A stretch of 64,000 nt of DNA, taken from the NCBI GenBank assembly GCA_036274895.1, contig DASUEU010000067.1, positions 6,039 through 70,038 on the forward strand. Reading direction: 5' to 3'. The DNA comes from CALMKX01 sp036274895 (GTDB lineage Bacteria > Acidobacteriota > Thermoanaerobaculia > Multivoradales > SZUA-115). Position numbers and translations under genes: made by a program. The notes beneath the pieces are model-generated. The model was not told the origin of the DNA and did no database searches. It saw only the letters and a program-made list of their open reading frames with translations. The first letter of the stretch is position 1. Every line of letters starts with the position of its first letter. Shown here in pieces: positions 16,864 through 29,100 of the stretch.

Positions 16864-17172
16864 CTAAAGGGCGGTGACTAGCTCAAAGTGTAGTCCTTCA
16901 CGGTCGAGCCTCTTCAGCAACGCCGTCGCCCTCGCGTACCCCAACTGGGGCGCGGCTGAGGTGTCAACGCTAGAGGCCATCACCGGTTGCGTCGTTGTAG
17001 GCCCGAGTCGAAACGCATCAACTCCCAAGACCGGGATGTGCAGCTTCCTGCAGACTTCGATGAGTTCCAGGGTCTGCGCCGCCGGGAACAACATCAAGCC
17101 ACCTCTCTGAACAGAGTACGGACTCAGCGCTGACACAGCCTCGCGAAACAACCTCTCCTTTTCTTGCTTCAT
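16864..17172 (-). CDS. Candidate immunity protein for the colicin-E5-like toxin
   Basis: A 102-residue cytosolic protein directly after the giant toxin gene; its ATG overlaps the toxin's TGA by one base (TGATG), so the two are translationally coupled. This is the standard arrangement for polymorphic toxin and immunity. The middle reads LELIEVCRKLHIPVLGVDAFRL, recalling the Cys-x-x-x-Gly-I-x-I-L-G-I pattern I remember from the colicin E5 immunity protein; that similarity is weak and unproven. It should bind the toxin tip and protect the producer's tRNAs. No signal peptide, as expected. Confidence 0.7.
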   Translation of the reverse strand: MKQEKERLFREAVSALSPYSVQRGGLMLFPAAQTLELIEVCRKLHIPVLGVDAFRLGPTTTQPVMASSVDTSAAPQLGYARATALLKRLDREGLHFELVTAL

Positions 17173-20100
17173 CACGGAGTAGGGGTGTAGGGGTTGGTGA
17201 TAGCCGCATCAGGTATCCACATTGGATCGTTCCGGTTGCTCACTTGAATAATGTCGCCCGTAAGGTCATCACGCACGACGTATGCTCCATCCTCTCGGAA
17301 GTACGCGGTGGCTGGGCTTCCAGTAGCCCGGTTAGTCGCGGCACTCCGGGCGTGTGGGCGGCTTACGGTCTCCGCGAGAGTCTCAACATCCCAGCCCCGC
17401 CCAGCCATCTGCTTCTCGACTTTCGCAGTGACGCGGACTCTCGTGGCTTGCTGAAAGCCGTGTTGCGCTGCGTCATCGAGCGCCTCGAGCCCACTCCGCG
17501 CACCCTTAGCCCCCTTTCCATATCCCCCACCCGGCAGTGCGATGCCAGCCAGCACGCCCGCTCCCGCCAAGAACTTGTCCAACCCGTCCGCACAGGGGTC
17601 GGCGATGGTCTCGATAGCATCCAGGATGTCAATGATACCGAGAGCAACTTCCGCCACCGCCCAGGCGCCCAGCAAGAAGGGCAGGATCTTCCCCGACGGG
17701 TCAATCAGGTTCACCGGGTCGTTGATGACGTACCCGTAGAGGTTGGTGTCGCCCCCCGAGAACCCAATCGGATCCTTCGCCGTCCACCGCCCGACCACCG
17801 GGTCGTAGTCCCTGGCCCCAAACCGCACCAGGCCGGTCTGCGGGTCGTAGAACCCGCCCGCAAAGCCGAAGGGCTGGAAGCCGGGGTTGCTGTCAAAGAG
17901 CGTTCTGCCGAATGCCGAGTAGTCTACACGCTGCGCCACCTCCCCGTTGGCGGCATCCACCACCAGCCGCACGGAACCGAGGTGGTCGGTGACGAACCGG
18001 TACTTCTTCCCGTCCTTCAGCATGTAGTCAGGGACGTGAGGCTTGCGGCCGTAGATGAAGGTGGCGATGATGTTGCCAGCACCGTCCAGCTCGGCCACGG
18101 GCGAGATCCCCGCGTAGAGGAAGCCCTTGACGAGGGTGCCGTTGACCTTCTTGCCGACGCGGCGTCCTGCCGCGTCCGTCACGTAGTCGATGGCAGTGCC
18201 GTCGGCCAAATCGACCCCCAGCAGGGCGCCGTTGACGTCGTACTGGTAGGTGACGGTGGCGCTGCCCTGGGTCTTCGTGAGCACCTCGCCGTTGGCGGTG
18301 TAGGTGAAGGTGTAGTCCCCCGCCGTCAACAGGCGGTCTTGCCCGTCATGAGTCGCCGTGCCGGTGCCCCAACTGTCGGTCCAGGTGGTGCGGTTGCCGT
18401 TGCCGTCGTAGGTGTAGGTCTCGACCACGGCGCCGGCCCTGTTCACCTCGATCAGGCGCCCTTCGGGGTCGTACTGGTACTCCCAGAGGATGCTCTCCGT
18501 GCCCAGCGTCTCCGTCCGGCTGGTGATGCGGCCGAGGCTGTCCCGCGTCAGGTCGTAGCCCAAGAGGACGTTGCCTTGGAAGTTGGACTCGGAGGTGGAA
18601 AGCTCTCTGAGACTGGTGAAGGTCACCTCGTCGGTGACGCCGCCCAGCTCCGAGGTGGTGGGCAGGCCGGTGGCCGCGGAGTAGGCGAGGGTGAGGTCTC
18701 CGGCCTGGGTGAGGGCGCCGTCGGTGTCGAAGGCATAGGCGATCGGGTTGGCGCCGTTGATCTTCCGCTCGATCGGCTCGAAGTAGCTGTTGTAGGTCCA
18801 GGTGACGGAGCCGGCCACCTCGCCGGTCCAGGTGATGCCCGTGGGCAGGGCACCGTCGTAGGTGAAGGCGAGGCTGCCTCCCGAGGGGTCGGAGATCGAG
18901 GCGACCCTCCCGGAAGTGGGTGAGTAGGCGTAGCTGTAGAGGCCGCGCGGTGTGGCCGTGCTCAGCAGCCTTCCGGAAAGAGTGTCGTAGCTGTAGTCGA
19001 TTACCACTCCGTCCGGCCGGGTGAGGCTTGTCAGCTGGCCGTCCAGGTTGTAGGCCAGGGTGGTCTCGTCGCTCTCCGGTCCCACGTCCGGAGCTTCGGC
19101 CGCGCTCGGTCGGTCCACGGCGTCGTAGCTGAAGGTGTGATCGGGCCGGCTCGGGGGGCGCAGGCTCACCAGGTTGCCGTTGGCGTCGTAGCCGAAGTGC
19201 ACCACCCGGCCCCCGGGGAGAGTCTGTGTGAGCACCCTGCCGGCCGCGTCGTGGGTGTAGCTCAAGGTCCTTCCGGCCGGGTCCGTCACCGCGGCGAGGA
19301 ACCCAGCGCCGTTGTGGGCGTAGCGAGTCGAGCGCCCGCCCTGGACAACCTCGGAAAGTCGGCCGTCGGCGTCGTACTCGTAGGTCACCGGGTCGAGGCC
19401 CGCGGAGCTGGCCTCCACCAGCCTGCCGAAGAGGTCCTTCTTCGACCGGCTCTCGCGGCCCAGGGGCGAGGTCACCACCAGCTCGCGGGTGTCGAAGTCG
19501 TAGGTGCTTCGGGTGATCCGCTCGCCCACCGTCACGCTGTCCATCAGCTTGAAGTTGCGCTGATCGGTCTCGGGGATGCCCGGGATGAGCGATGCCTTGC
19601 GCTCCATCACCCGACCCGAGGTCGTCAAGGAGGACAGGCCGCCGGGCGTGGTCGTCGTCGCTGCGGAGACCGTCGGCGCCAGGGTGCCCAGGCGAGGGTC
19701 CGCCTTGGTGGACATGCTCACCACCGTACCGTCCGGGTAGGTGGTGGTGCGCGAGCCGTCCGGCTTGGCCTCGGTGACGATCACCGTGCCGTCCGGGGCC
19801 GTGATGGTACGCCGCTCCCAGTTGCCAGGAAGGCGTTCGGTCCGGTAGCGCGTGGTGCGACCTTGGGTGGTTGAAACCGTAGTCTCGAAGGCCTGATCGA
19901 CGTGGGGCTCGGGTGTCAGCTCCTGCCGGGCGATCGACTTCCGGCCACCGAGGGCGTTCTGGTCCCAGGCCAGCCGGCCGAGCGTGTCCCAGCCGAAGGT
20001 CGAGGCGTAGCCGCGGGGGTCCTGGCGCTCGGTCATCAGCCCTTCGGGGGTGTACTCGAAGGCGACCGTCTCGCCCGCGGGGTTGGTGACGGAGGCCAGG

Positions 20101-23100
20101 AAGCCGTCTCCGCTGGTGGTCAGGAAGGTCGTCTTGTTGAACGGCGAGACGATGCGCTCCACCTCGCCGGAGCCGTTGCGCTCGAGGCGCGTTACGTGGC
20201 CGAAGGCGTCGGTGATCGTTGCCAGCAGCTCCTCTTCGTCGTAGCCGAACTCCAGCAACGAGCGGTTGGTTGCCGCCTCGAGCGTGCGCAGGTGACGGCC
20301 GTAGGCGCTGAAGACGTAGAGAACCGCGCCGTCCTCGGACGGGACCGTGATCTCCCCTTCGGACAGCACCGGGTTGCGCTCGGGAGGACCAGGCATGGCA
20401 TCGGCGACCACGTAGATCGCGTTGTGAGACGGCACCGCCACCAGGAGGTCTCCGTTGGGGCGGAAGGCCACGTCCTGGGGGTCGTCGAACCCGTCCGGTG
20501 ACTCGAAGCTGGTGATGGTGTGGATGAAGCCGAGGGAGGTGATCTCCCGCACCGCACGGTTCCGTGAGTCGGCGAGGAAAACGTCGCCGTCCGGCTGCAC
20601 GGTCAGGCCGCGGGGATCGTTCAGGAAGGCGTTCACGCTCGCCCCGCGCTCGCCCTCCGATCGCGTGCAGTCCAGGATCAGCTGGGAGCCGATCGGGGTG
20701 AGGTCGAAGCCGTCCCCCACCTGCTCCCAGAACTCATAACCCAGCAGATAGTCCCCGGCCAGGCGTTCCACCGACCCGTCGGGTAGCATGCGCCAAGTGC
20801 TGCTGCAGGCCGGATAGCCCATGGTGAAGTAGACGCTGCTGTCGATCCCGACCGCCACGCTCCCGGTGAAAGTAGGCGTATTGATCGGGATGTGGACGCC
20901 GTCGGGGTGCCCGACGAACTCCATCCCGTCCTGGTCCATCTGCGGGAAGCCGCGCAGCGCCACCTCCCAGGAGAGGGTCTCGAGGTCGACTTCGACCAGA
21001 TTGACCGCTTCCGGATAGACGCAGGGGGACAGCGCGTTGAACAGGCTGTTGTAGAGGTACAACTTGCCATCCGGAGCGAAGGCCAGATCCGCCGGCTGCT
21101 GGAAGCAGGGGATGGCAACGAGGGGATCGTTCGGTGCCGGGGTGGGAGCGGAGACCACGCTGGTCAGCAGCCCGTTCGACTCCAAGCGCCAGACTCGCCG
21201 CTCGGTGGCGAAGTAGAGCTGGCCTCGGCCGTCCAGCGCCAGCGCGTTGACGCTGGCGAACTGCACCTGGGTCGCCAGGGTACCGGGCAGCGGGGTCTGA
21301 GCGGTCTGGGCACAGCTGGTTCCCACCACCGTTTCGATGAAGCCCTCTGAATCGACCTTTCGAATCCGACAGGAATCCTGCTCCACGAAGTACACGCTGC
21401 CGTCGCTCGCCACCGCGAGGTCGGTCGGGAAGTCGAGGTTCGCTTCGATCGCCAGCCCGCCGTCACCATTGCCGCCGCCCTCTGCGCCGCCACCGGCGAA
21501 GAGATAGGTCTTCTTGCGGCCGGCGACCTTCCTTCGGCTGCCGTCGCCGTAGTAGAGGACCTTCTCGTTCGGGTCGTAGGAGTGGTGGACGGAGAGGCTC
21601 CAGCCCCCCAGCTTCAAGGCCGCCTGATTGTCCCAGTGGCCGAGGAAGCCCCGGTGGGACTGGGACAGCTTCACCTCCTGCCGGGCCGGCACCAGCGGCT
21701 GGTCCCCGCCCTCGCCGAAGCAGTCGCCTTCACAGTTCTGCGGCTCCTGGTAGGTCGCGTCGTAGACGTAGGAGACCGTGGACTGGAAGGGCTGGCGGCC
21801 CTGGGGCTTGCGACCGAAAGCGTCCTGGCCGTCCCAGGTGAAGTCGAAGCTCTGGCCGGGTGAGTCCGGGAAGGTCTCGAGGAAGGACCGGCCGGCGACC
21901 TCAACCTCGAGCTCGACCCGCTTCACGGGACCTGGCAGAGAGCCTTCGCTCACCGGGATCTCGAGGGTCCTCGCCGACGTGCGGCCGGCGACGCGGTCGC
22001 TGCGATAGTGCAAGGTGTAGGGAGTGCCGGTGACGGCCAAGACTTCTCCGAGGATCTGGTTGGTGCACTCGATCAGCGAGCCGCTCTGCTGGCAGTCCTC
22101 GTCCTTCTTGTCCTGGTCGCTGCCGAGGGGAGCCGCCAGCTCCGGGCCGTCGGCGCCCGGGGGCAGCTCGGCCGGGAAGTTGTAGTCCCAAGGCGTGAAG
22201 TGCCCCACCCGCACGCGCCAGAGCTGCTGGCCCACGGAGTAGAGGCTGGCGAGCCGGGTGCGCTCCTCGTCGGTGATGCCGAGGGCGGCGAGCTCTGCCG
22301 GCGTGGCGGCGGTGCCGGAGCCGGTCACGTCGAGGTCGGCGAGGCCGCCGGGGGCGGCGAGGATCTGGATCACCCGGCCGTCCTCGGAGGGCACCCAGCG
22401 GGAGGCGGCGCGGTCGTAGAAGCCCACCGGGATCAGGGTGCCCACGGGGAAGCCGAGGAAGTTCTCGGTGTAGGAGAGCACGGGTTGGCTGAAGGCCACC
22501 TGCTCGGCGCCCAGGGCCAGGGCCTCGTCGAGGGAGAGCTCCACGGCGTAGGTGTAGGCCGAGGAGGGGGGCAGGGGGGCGGGCATGGCGGCCTCGCCCC
22601 TCGGTCCCACGGTGTACTCCGTGGCCCGCACGGTGCCGCTGCCGATCGGCTGGCGGGCACCTCCGGCCAGCACCAGCTCGGCGGTGGTGCCCGGGGCAAA
22701 CCACAGCGTGGCGCGGCGGCTGCCGTCCGCGTCGCTCACCGCCGAGCCCTGGGCCAGCTGGGCGGGAGCGCCGGCTCCGAAGGTGACGGCCGTCGCGGCC
22801 GGGTCGAGGGGCACCAGAGCCACCTCGGCCACCCGGGCGGCCTCGCCCCGGCGCGGTCGCACCCGGCGCAGGGCAGGCAGGTACCCCGCCTTCTCGAAGA
22901 CCACGACCACCTCGCCGCCGGTGCCGGAGACGAGGCCCCAGGCGCCGTCGGCGCGGGTCAGCGTGACGCCCAGGGCCGGTTGGTCGCGGAAGCGCACCTT
23001 GACGCCGGAAAGCGGCGCGCCGTCGCGGTCGATCACCCGGCCCGACAGCAGGCCGGCGGAAGCGCAGTCGATGGCCTCGGCGGCCACGCCGTACTGCACG

Positions 23101-26100
23101 CGGTTGGCGCCGCTCCACAGGAAGGCGTACGAAGCGCAGAAGTCCCCCGCCACCGTGCGGTCGAGAGGCGGCGCCACCGTGGCCGGGTCGGGGGGGATGG
23201 GGATCAACCCGGGCACCGTCACCAGCCCCGCGGGGCCGGCGTTGCCGGCCGGGTCGACGACAGCCAGCCGCAGGCGATCCTGGGCCACGGCGCCGGCGGT
23301 GGCCGAGAAGCTGCCGTCGGGAGCCACGGCCGCCCGCACCGAGCCGCTGGTGGCGAGGTTGCCGATCTCGACCTCGAGCCCGCTTTCGCTCACGGCCACG
23401 GCGCTGGGGGCGCCGGTCACCAGGGCTTGGCCGTTAACCGGCTCGGCGACGCTGACCTTGGCCAGGTCCACGGCGCCGGGGCTGGTCGAGTCGAGGGTGA
23501 CGGTCACGGCCAGCTGACCGGTGTTGCCGGCGCTGTCCGTGGCCACGAAGGTCAGGAGGCTGGTGCCCTCGATGAGGACCACCGGGTGAGAGAAGCGGTT
23601 GCCGGCATCGAGCGTCACCGCCGTGCCGCTGACGGTCAGGGTGGCCGGTTCGCTGACGCCGCCCACCAGGAGGAGGGAGGGTTCCCGCGTCAGCAGGCCA
23701 TCGGGGGGAGACTCGAGGGTGATGGCCGGCGCGAAGAGGTCGAGCCCCGGCTGCGTGGCCACCTGCGCCTGGGCCACGGGGGAGAGGTTGCCCGAGAGGT
23801 CGCGCACGGTGGCCTCGAAGGTGAGCACCGTGCCCGGCGGCAGGGCACCCGTCAGGCGGCAGGCGAGGAGCGGCCAGCAGGCCGTGCAGGTGGTGGCCAC
23901 GGCGGTGCCGTTGGCGGTCAGGGCGAAGCTCTCCGGGTCGAGCCCGGAGCCCTCGTCGCCGGCGAGCAGCTCGACGAGGCCGGTGGCCGGGTCGAGGTAG
24001 CCGCCGTTCGCCGGCTGGTAGAAGGAGAGGCGGGGCGGCACGGTGTCCGGCGCCGGGCCGCTCGGGGCTTCGAGGGTGAAGCTGCGCGCGGCCGGGGCCG
24101 ACAGGTTGCCGGCGGCGTCGGCCACCCGGGCCGTCAGGCTCACCGGGCCGAGCGAGAGCGGCGAGGTGGGCAGGCAGGTGGCGGTGCCGGCCGTCCAGGA
24201 GCAGGTCACGGGCAACGGCACCCCGTCCCGCTCGACGGCTAGAGTGGCCTGGACCGGGCCGGAGGTGGCGTCGCTCGCCGTCACCCGCAGCTCGGGCTGG
24301 GTCTGGGTGAGCGTCGCGCCCTCGGTGGGAGCCACCCAGCTGAGGGCCGGCACCACCGAGTCCACGGAGAAGGCGAGCTGCGCGGAGGCCGAGAGGCGGT
24401 TGGCGCCGTCGCGCACGGTGGCGCTGAGCGTCGAGGCCCCCTGGGGCAGGTCCTGGAGCAGGGTGCAGGTCAAGACCGTGCCGGCGAGGGAGCAGGAGGT
24501 CGAGACGGCGGCGCCGCTGCGGGTCACGGCCAGGGAGGAGGCGGAGACGCCCGCTCCGGCGTCGCCGGCCGTGAAGGTGAGCGTGGGCCGCAGCACGGTC
24601 TGCCAGGAGCCGGCCGCAGGCCCGGTGAAGGCGAGGGTGGGGGGCTGGGTGTCCACGGTCACGGCCAGGCCCACGGAAGCCAGGTTTCCGGCGAGGTCGG
24701 CCACAGCGAGGCCGAGGGAGAGGGCACCCTCGGGCAGGTCCGTGGTCGGCTGGCAGGTGGCCGCAGTCGCCCCGGCCGTGCAGGAAAGCACGGCCGGCGA
24801 GCCGCCCACCGACAGGGCGATCGAGCCGGTGTCAATGCCGGTGCCCTCGTCCCCGTAGCTCAAGGAGAAGACCGGCCGCGCCGAGGTGAGCAGGGCGCCC
24901 GCGGCCGGCGAGGTCACGGTGAGGGTGGGCGGGGTGAGGTCCCCGCCACAGGTGCTCGGCCGCCGCCAGCGGGCGAGAGCCATGCTGGGGGCACTGCCGG
25001 TGCTCGTGAAGTCCCCGCCCAGGAAGAGGGCCGAGCCGCCGCCGTCGTCGAAGTTGGCGAAGGCCCGCACCGCACCGTCGAGCCCGCTGCCCAGGGCCTG
25101 CCAGGCCGAGCCGCTCCAGCGGATCGCGCCGCGGCTGAGCAGGCTCCCGGCGCCCCCGAGCTCGCCACCGGCGAAGAGGCGGGCTCCGGCACCGTCGTCG
25201 TAGGTGCCGAGGGTGAGCACCCGGCCGGCCGGGGCGTCGCCCAGGGTGGACCAGGCGCCCGCGCGGTAGCGGCGCACGAAGCCGCAGCAGGTGGCGCTGT
25301 CCCCACCCCCGGCGAAGAGGGCGAGGCCGCCGCCGTCGTCGAAGGTGGTGAGGGCGTGGACGGTGTTGGGGATCGTCGAGCCCACCGAAGCCCAGGTCCC
25401 CCCACGCCACCGGGCCACCCGGGTGGCCGCGCCGCCGCCGGCCGAGGTGAAGGCGCCACCGGCGAAGAGGGCGGAGCCACCGCCGTCGTCGTAGACGGCG
25501 AGAGCCCGGGCGTCGCCCGAAAGGCCGCTGCCCAGCGCGGACCACGCGGTGCCGTCCCAGCGGGCGATGCGCGAGGCCGCCACCGAGCCGGCGGTCGTGA
25601 AGGCTCCCGCGACGAAGAGGGCGGAGCCGCCGCCGTCGTCCCAGACGGCGAGGTCGTAGGCCGTGGCGGAGAGGCCGCTGCCGAGAGCGGACCAGTTGCC
25701 GCCGTCCCAGCGGGCGATGCGCGAGGCCGAGACGCTCCCCGCCGTCGTGAAGGCCCCGGCGGCGTAGAGGCCGCCGTCCCAGCCCTCGAGGGCGTAGACC
25801 GCTCCGTCGGTGCCCTCGCCCAGCGAGGACCAGGCGCGGCCGTCGAAGCGGGCGATGCGTCGGGCCGGCAGGCCGTCGATCGCGAGGAAGGTGCCCGCCA
25901 CGTAGAGGGCCGGGCCGGAGCCGTCGTCCCACACCGCGGCGGCGTGTACGGCGCCGCTGGTCCCCTGGCCCAGGGCGGAGAGTGCCGTGCCGTCGAGGCG
26001 GGCGAGCCCGCCGGCCGGTGCACCGTCCCCGAGGTCGAAGGTGCCGCCTACGTAGAAACCGCCGTTCCAGGCGGCGAGGGCCATGCCGCCCCAGCCACCA

Positions 26101-29100
26101 GCGGAAAGCCCGGCGCCGACGGCGTGCCAGGCGGCGCCGTCCCAGGCGGCGAGGTGCGAGACCGGAGTGCCCGAAGCGGCCGTGATCTCCCCGGCGGCGT
26201 AGAGCCGGGGGCCGGCGCCGTCGTCGAAGACGGCGAGAGCCTGCACGCCCTGGGGCAGCTGGAGGGCCACGCCGCTGGCGTCGAGGCCGCCCCCGAGCGG
26301 CTGCCACGTGGCGCCGTCCCAACGGGCGATCGAGCCGTCCGTGCCCGAGGCGCCGGCCGAGCTGAAGTTGCCGGCGGCGTAGAGGGCGGGGCCCCGGCCG
26401 TCGTCGTAGACGGCGAGGGCCGAGACCATCACGAAGGAGGAGTCCCCGCTGCCCGAGCCGAGGCCGAAGCCGAGCGGTGACCAGGCGGCGCCGTCCCAGC
26501 GGGCGATCTTGCGGGCGGTCTGGCCGCCGGCGCGGTCGAAGGAGCCACCGGCGAAGAGGGCCGCTCCGGTGCCGTCGTCGAAGAAGGTGAGGGCGTAGAC
26601 GATCGGGTCGTTCAGGCCATAGGCCGTGCTGATCCCGCTGCCGAGGGGCGACCAGACGGCGCCGTCCCAGCGGGCGATGCGCAGGGCGGGGGCACCGCCG
26701 GCATTCGCGAAGCTGCCACCGGCGAAGAGGGCGGCGCCCGCGCCATCGTTGCCCGCGGCCAGGGCGTAGACCGCACTGTCCACCCCGGCGCCGAGAGCGG
26801 AGAAGGTGCCGGAGCGGAAGCGGGCCACGTTCGAAGCCGGGACGCCCCCGGCCTGGCTGAAGCTGCCGCCCACGAAGAGAGCCGGGCCGCCGCCGTCGTC
26901 CCACACTGCGAGAGCCCGCACCGGTCCGTTGGTGCCGGTGCCCACGGCCTCGAAGCCGGCGCCCGCCCAGCGCGCCAGGTAGGAGGCCGGCACACCGCCC
27001 GCGGCCGTGAAGTCTCCCCCCAGGTAGAGGGCGGGGCCGGCGCCGTCGTCGTAGACGGCCAGCGCCAGCACCCGCGGCGAGGCCGTGCCGGAGACGCCCA
27101 GGCCGGCGCCGAGCGCTGCCGAGAGCTCCGGCGGGCAGGCCACGGCCAGGGTGAGGATGCCGGCGTCGGTCACCCCGCCTGGCAGGGGCACCAGCCCCGT
27201 GGCCAGGGCCGAGCGCATCGGCGCGCCGGCCGGCGCCAGGGCGGAGACGGTCAAGGGCTCCGCCGTGGGCACCGGGACGTTCGGGATCGAGAAGCTGCCG
27301 TCCGCCCCGGCCAGGCCGGAAGCCCCCGACACGCCGAGGACGGAGACCCGGGCGCCGGCCACGGGCTGGCCGCCGGCATCGCGCACCACGCCCACGACCG
27401 TGGTGGTCGAGGGCTGGGGTCGCGGGTCGACCGTGAAGACCCTCGGCGCACTGGTGCCGAGGTTGGCGGCCCCGTCCCGGGCCGAGGCGGTGAGGCTGAC
27501 GGCGCCCGAGGGCAGGTCCGCTGCCGGTGTGCAGCGGGACTCCGAGCCCGTCGTCGTGCAGCTCGCGGCGATCGGCGAGCCCCCGAGCCGCAGGGCGAGC
27601 GACTGCGGATCGATCCCGGAGCCGCCGTCGGTCACCCGCAGGCGCAGCTCGGGCCGGGCGGAGAAGACCGTTGCCCCGGAGCTCGGCTCGAGGATCTCGA
27701 CGACAGGGGCCACGGAGTCCTGCACCACGGTGATCGAGGTGACCAAGGGGTTGCCGGTGGTCGGCACCAGCTCGAGGAGGAAGCGGTTCTCCCCCTCGGC
27801 CAGGGCGAAGGCGCTCGAGAGGAACGAGAGGTCCCAGGCCACGGGCACAACGCGGCCGTTGACGAAGAGGCGCCCCTCCCGGGTGAGACGGCCGCGGAAG
27901 ACCACGCTGCCGGCCTTGGTCAAGAGGCCGTCGAGCGGCTCCTCGAGCACGACGGCGCCGCCCGGGCAGTCGGTCGCCATCGTGAGCTTGGCGAGGTGGT
28001 GCGAAGGCACGCCACCGGGCGCCTCGAAGCCGCCGCCCACGTAGAGCCCGATACCGGCGGGAGCGTGAGCCAGGGCCTGTACCGTCGAGTCCGCACCCCC
28101 GCCCACCTGGTTCCAGACCACTCCCTCCAGCCGGGCTAGGCGCGCCACGGTGCTGCCGCCGCTCGCCGTAAAGGAGCCGCCGGCATAGAGCCGCTCCCCG
28201 GCGCCGTCGTCGAAGGTGCCGAGGGTCGCGACGTAGTCGCTGGCCGCCAGCGTCGATCCCCCCAGCCCCTGGCTCGACCCCTGCTGCCAGGCCCCGGCGC
28301 GCCAGCGGGCCACCCGCTTGGCCGCCGTGGCCCCCACCTGGGTGAAGCCGCCGGCCGCGTAGAGGCCCTCACCCCCACCGTCGTCCCACACGAGGAGCGC
28401 GTAGACCGTGCCGTTGGCACCCCCGCCGTGCTGGCTCCAAGCCGTGCCGTCGAAGCGAGCCAGCCGCAGGGCCGAGACGCCGGCGATGGAGGTGAAGGAG
28501 CCGCCCGCCACCAGCGACGGCACGCCTCCCTCGCTCCAACCGGCCAGGGCCGAGACCGCGCCGTCGAGGCCGCTCGCCAACAGCGTCCAGTCCGTGCCGT
28601 CCCAACGGGCCACGAAACCGTCAGCGACCGTCGAGCCGCCGGCCGCGAAGAGGGCCGGTCCGGCGCCGAGGTCGGCCACCGCGAAGGCCCGCACCGGGGC
28701 CGGCAGACCGGCGCCGAGCGTCTCCCAGGCGGAGCCGTCCCAGCGTGCCACCCGCGCCGCGGGCGAGCCGCCGGCCGTCGAGAAGTCGCCGCCGGCCCAC
28801 AGGGCCTCGCCCGTGCCGTCGTCGAAGACCGCCAGGGCGTTTACCGGGCCGTTCACCCCGGTGCCGAGCGGGGACCAGCCGGTCGCGTCCCGCCAGCGGG
28901 CGACGCCCCCGAGAACCAGACCGCCGTCGCCGGTGAAGGAGCCACCGGCGTAGACGTCCGCCCCGGCGCCGGCGTCGAAGGTGGTGAGCGCGAGGATCGG
29001 CCCGTCGAGGCCCACGCCGCTGCCCAGGGGCTGCCAGGCCGTGCCGTTCCAGCGGTCGAGCCGGCGGTCGCCGCCCGCGAGCAGGGCCGCGCCGGAGCCG

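Noticed and set aside
16609..16881. 90-codon plus-strand frame after the transposase fragment
   Set aside because: No Shine-Dalgarno, no motif, composition like shadow frames, and it runs over the direct repeat and the immunity gene's end.
24832..26904. Minus-strand 690-codon frame within the giant toxin
   Set aside because: Arg-rich shifted-frame translation of the WDG repeats; the periodicity comes from the real gene.
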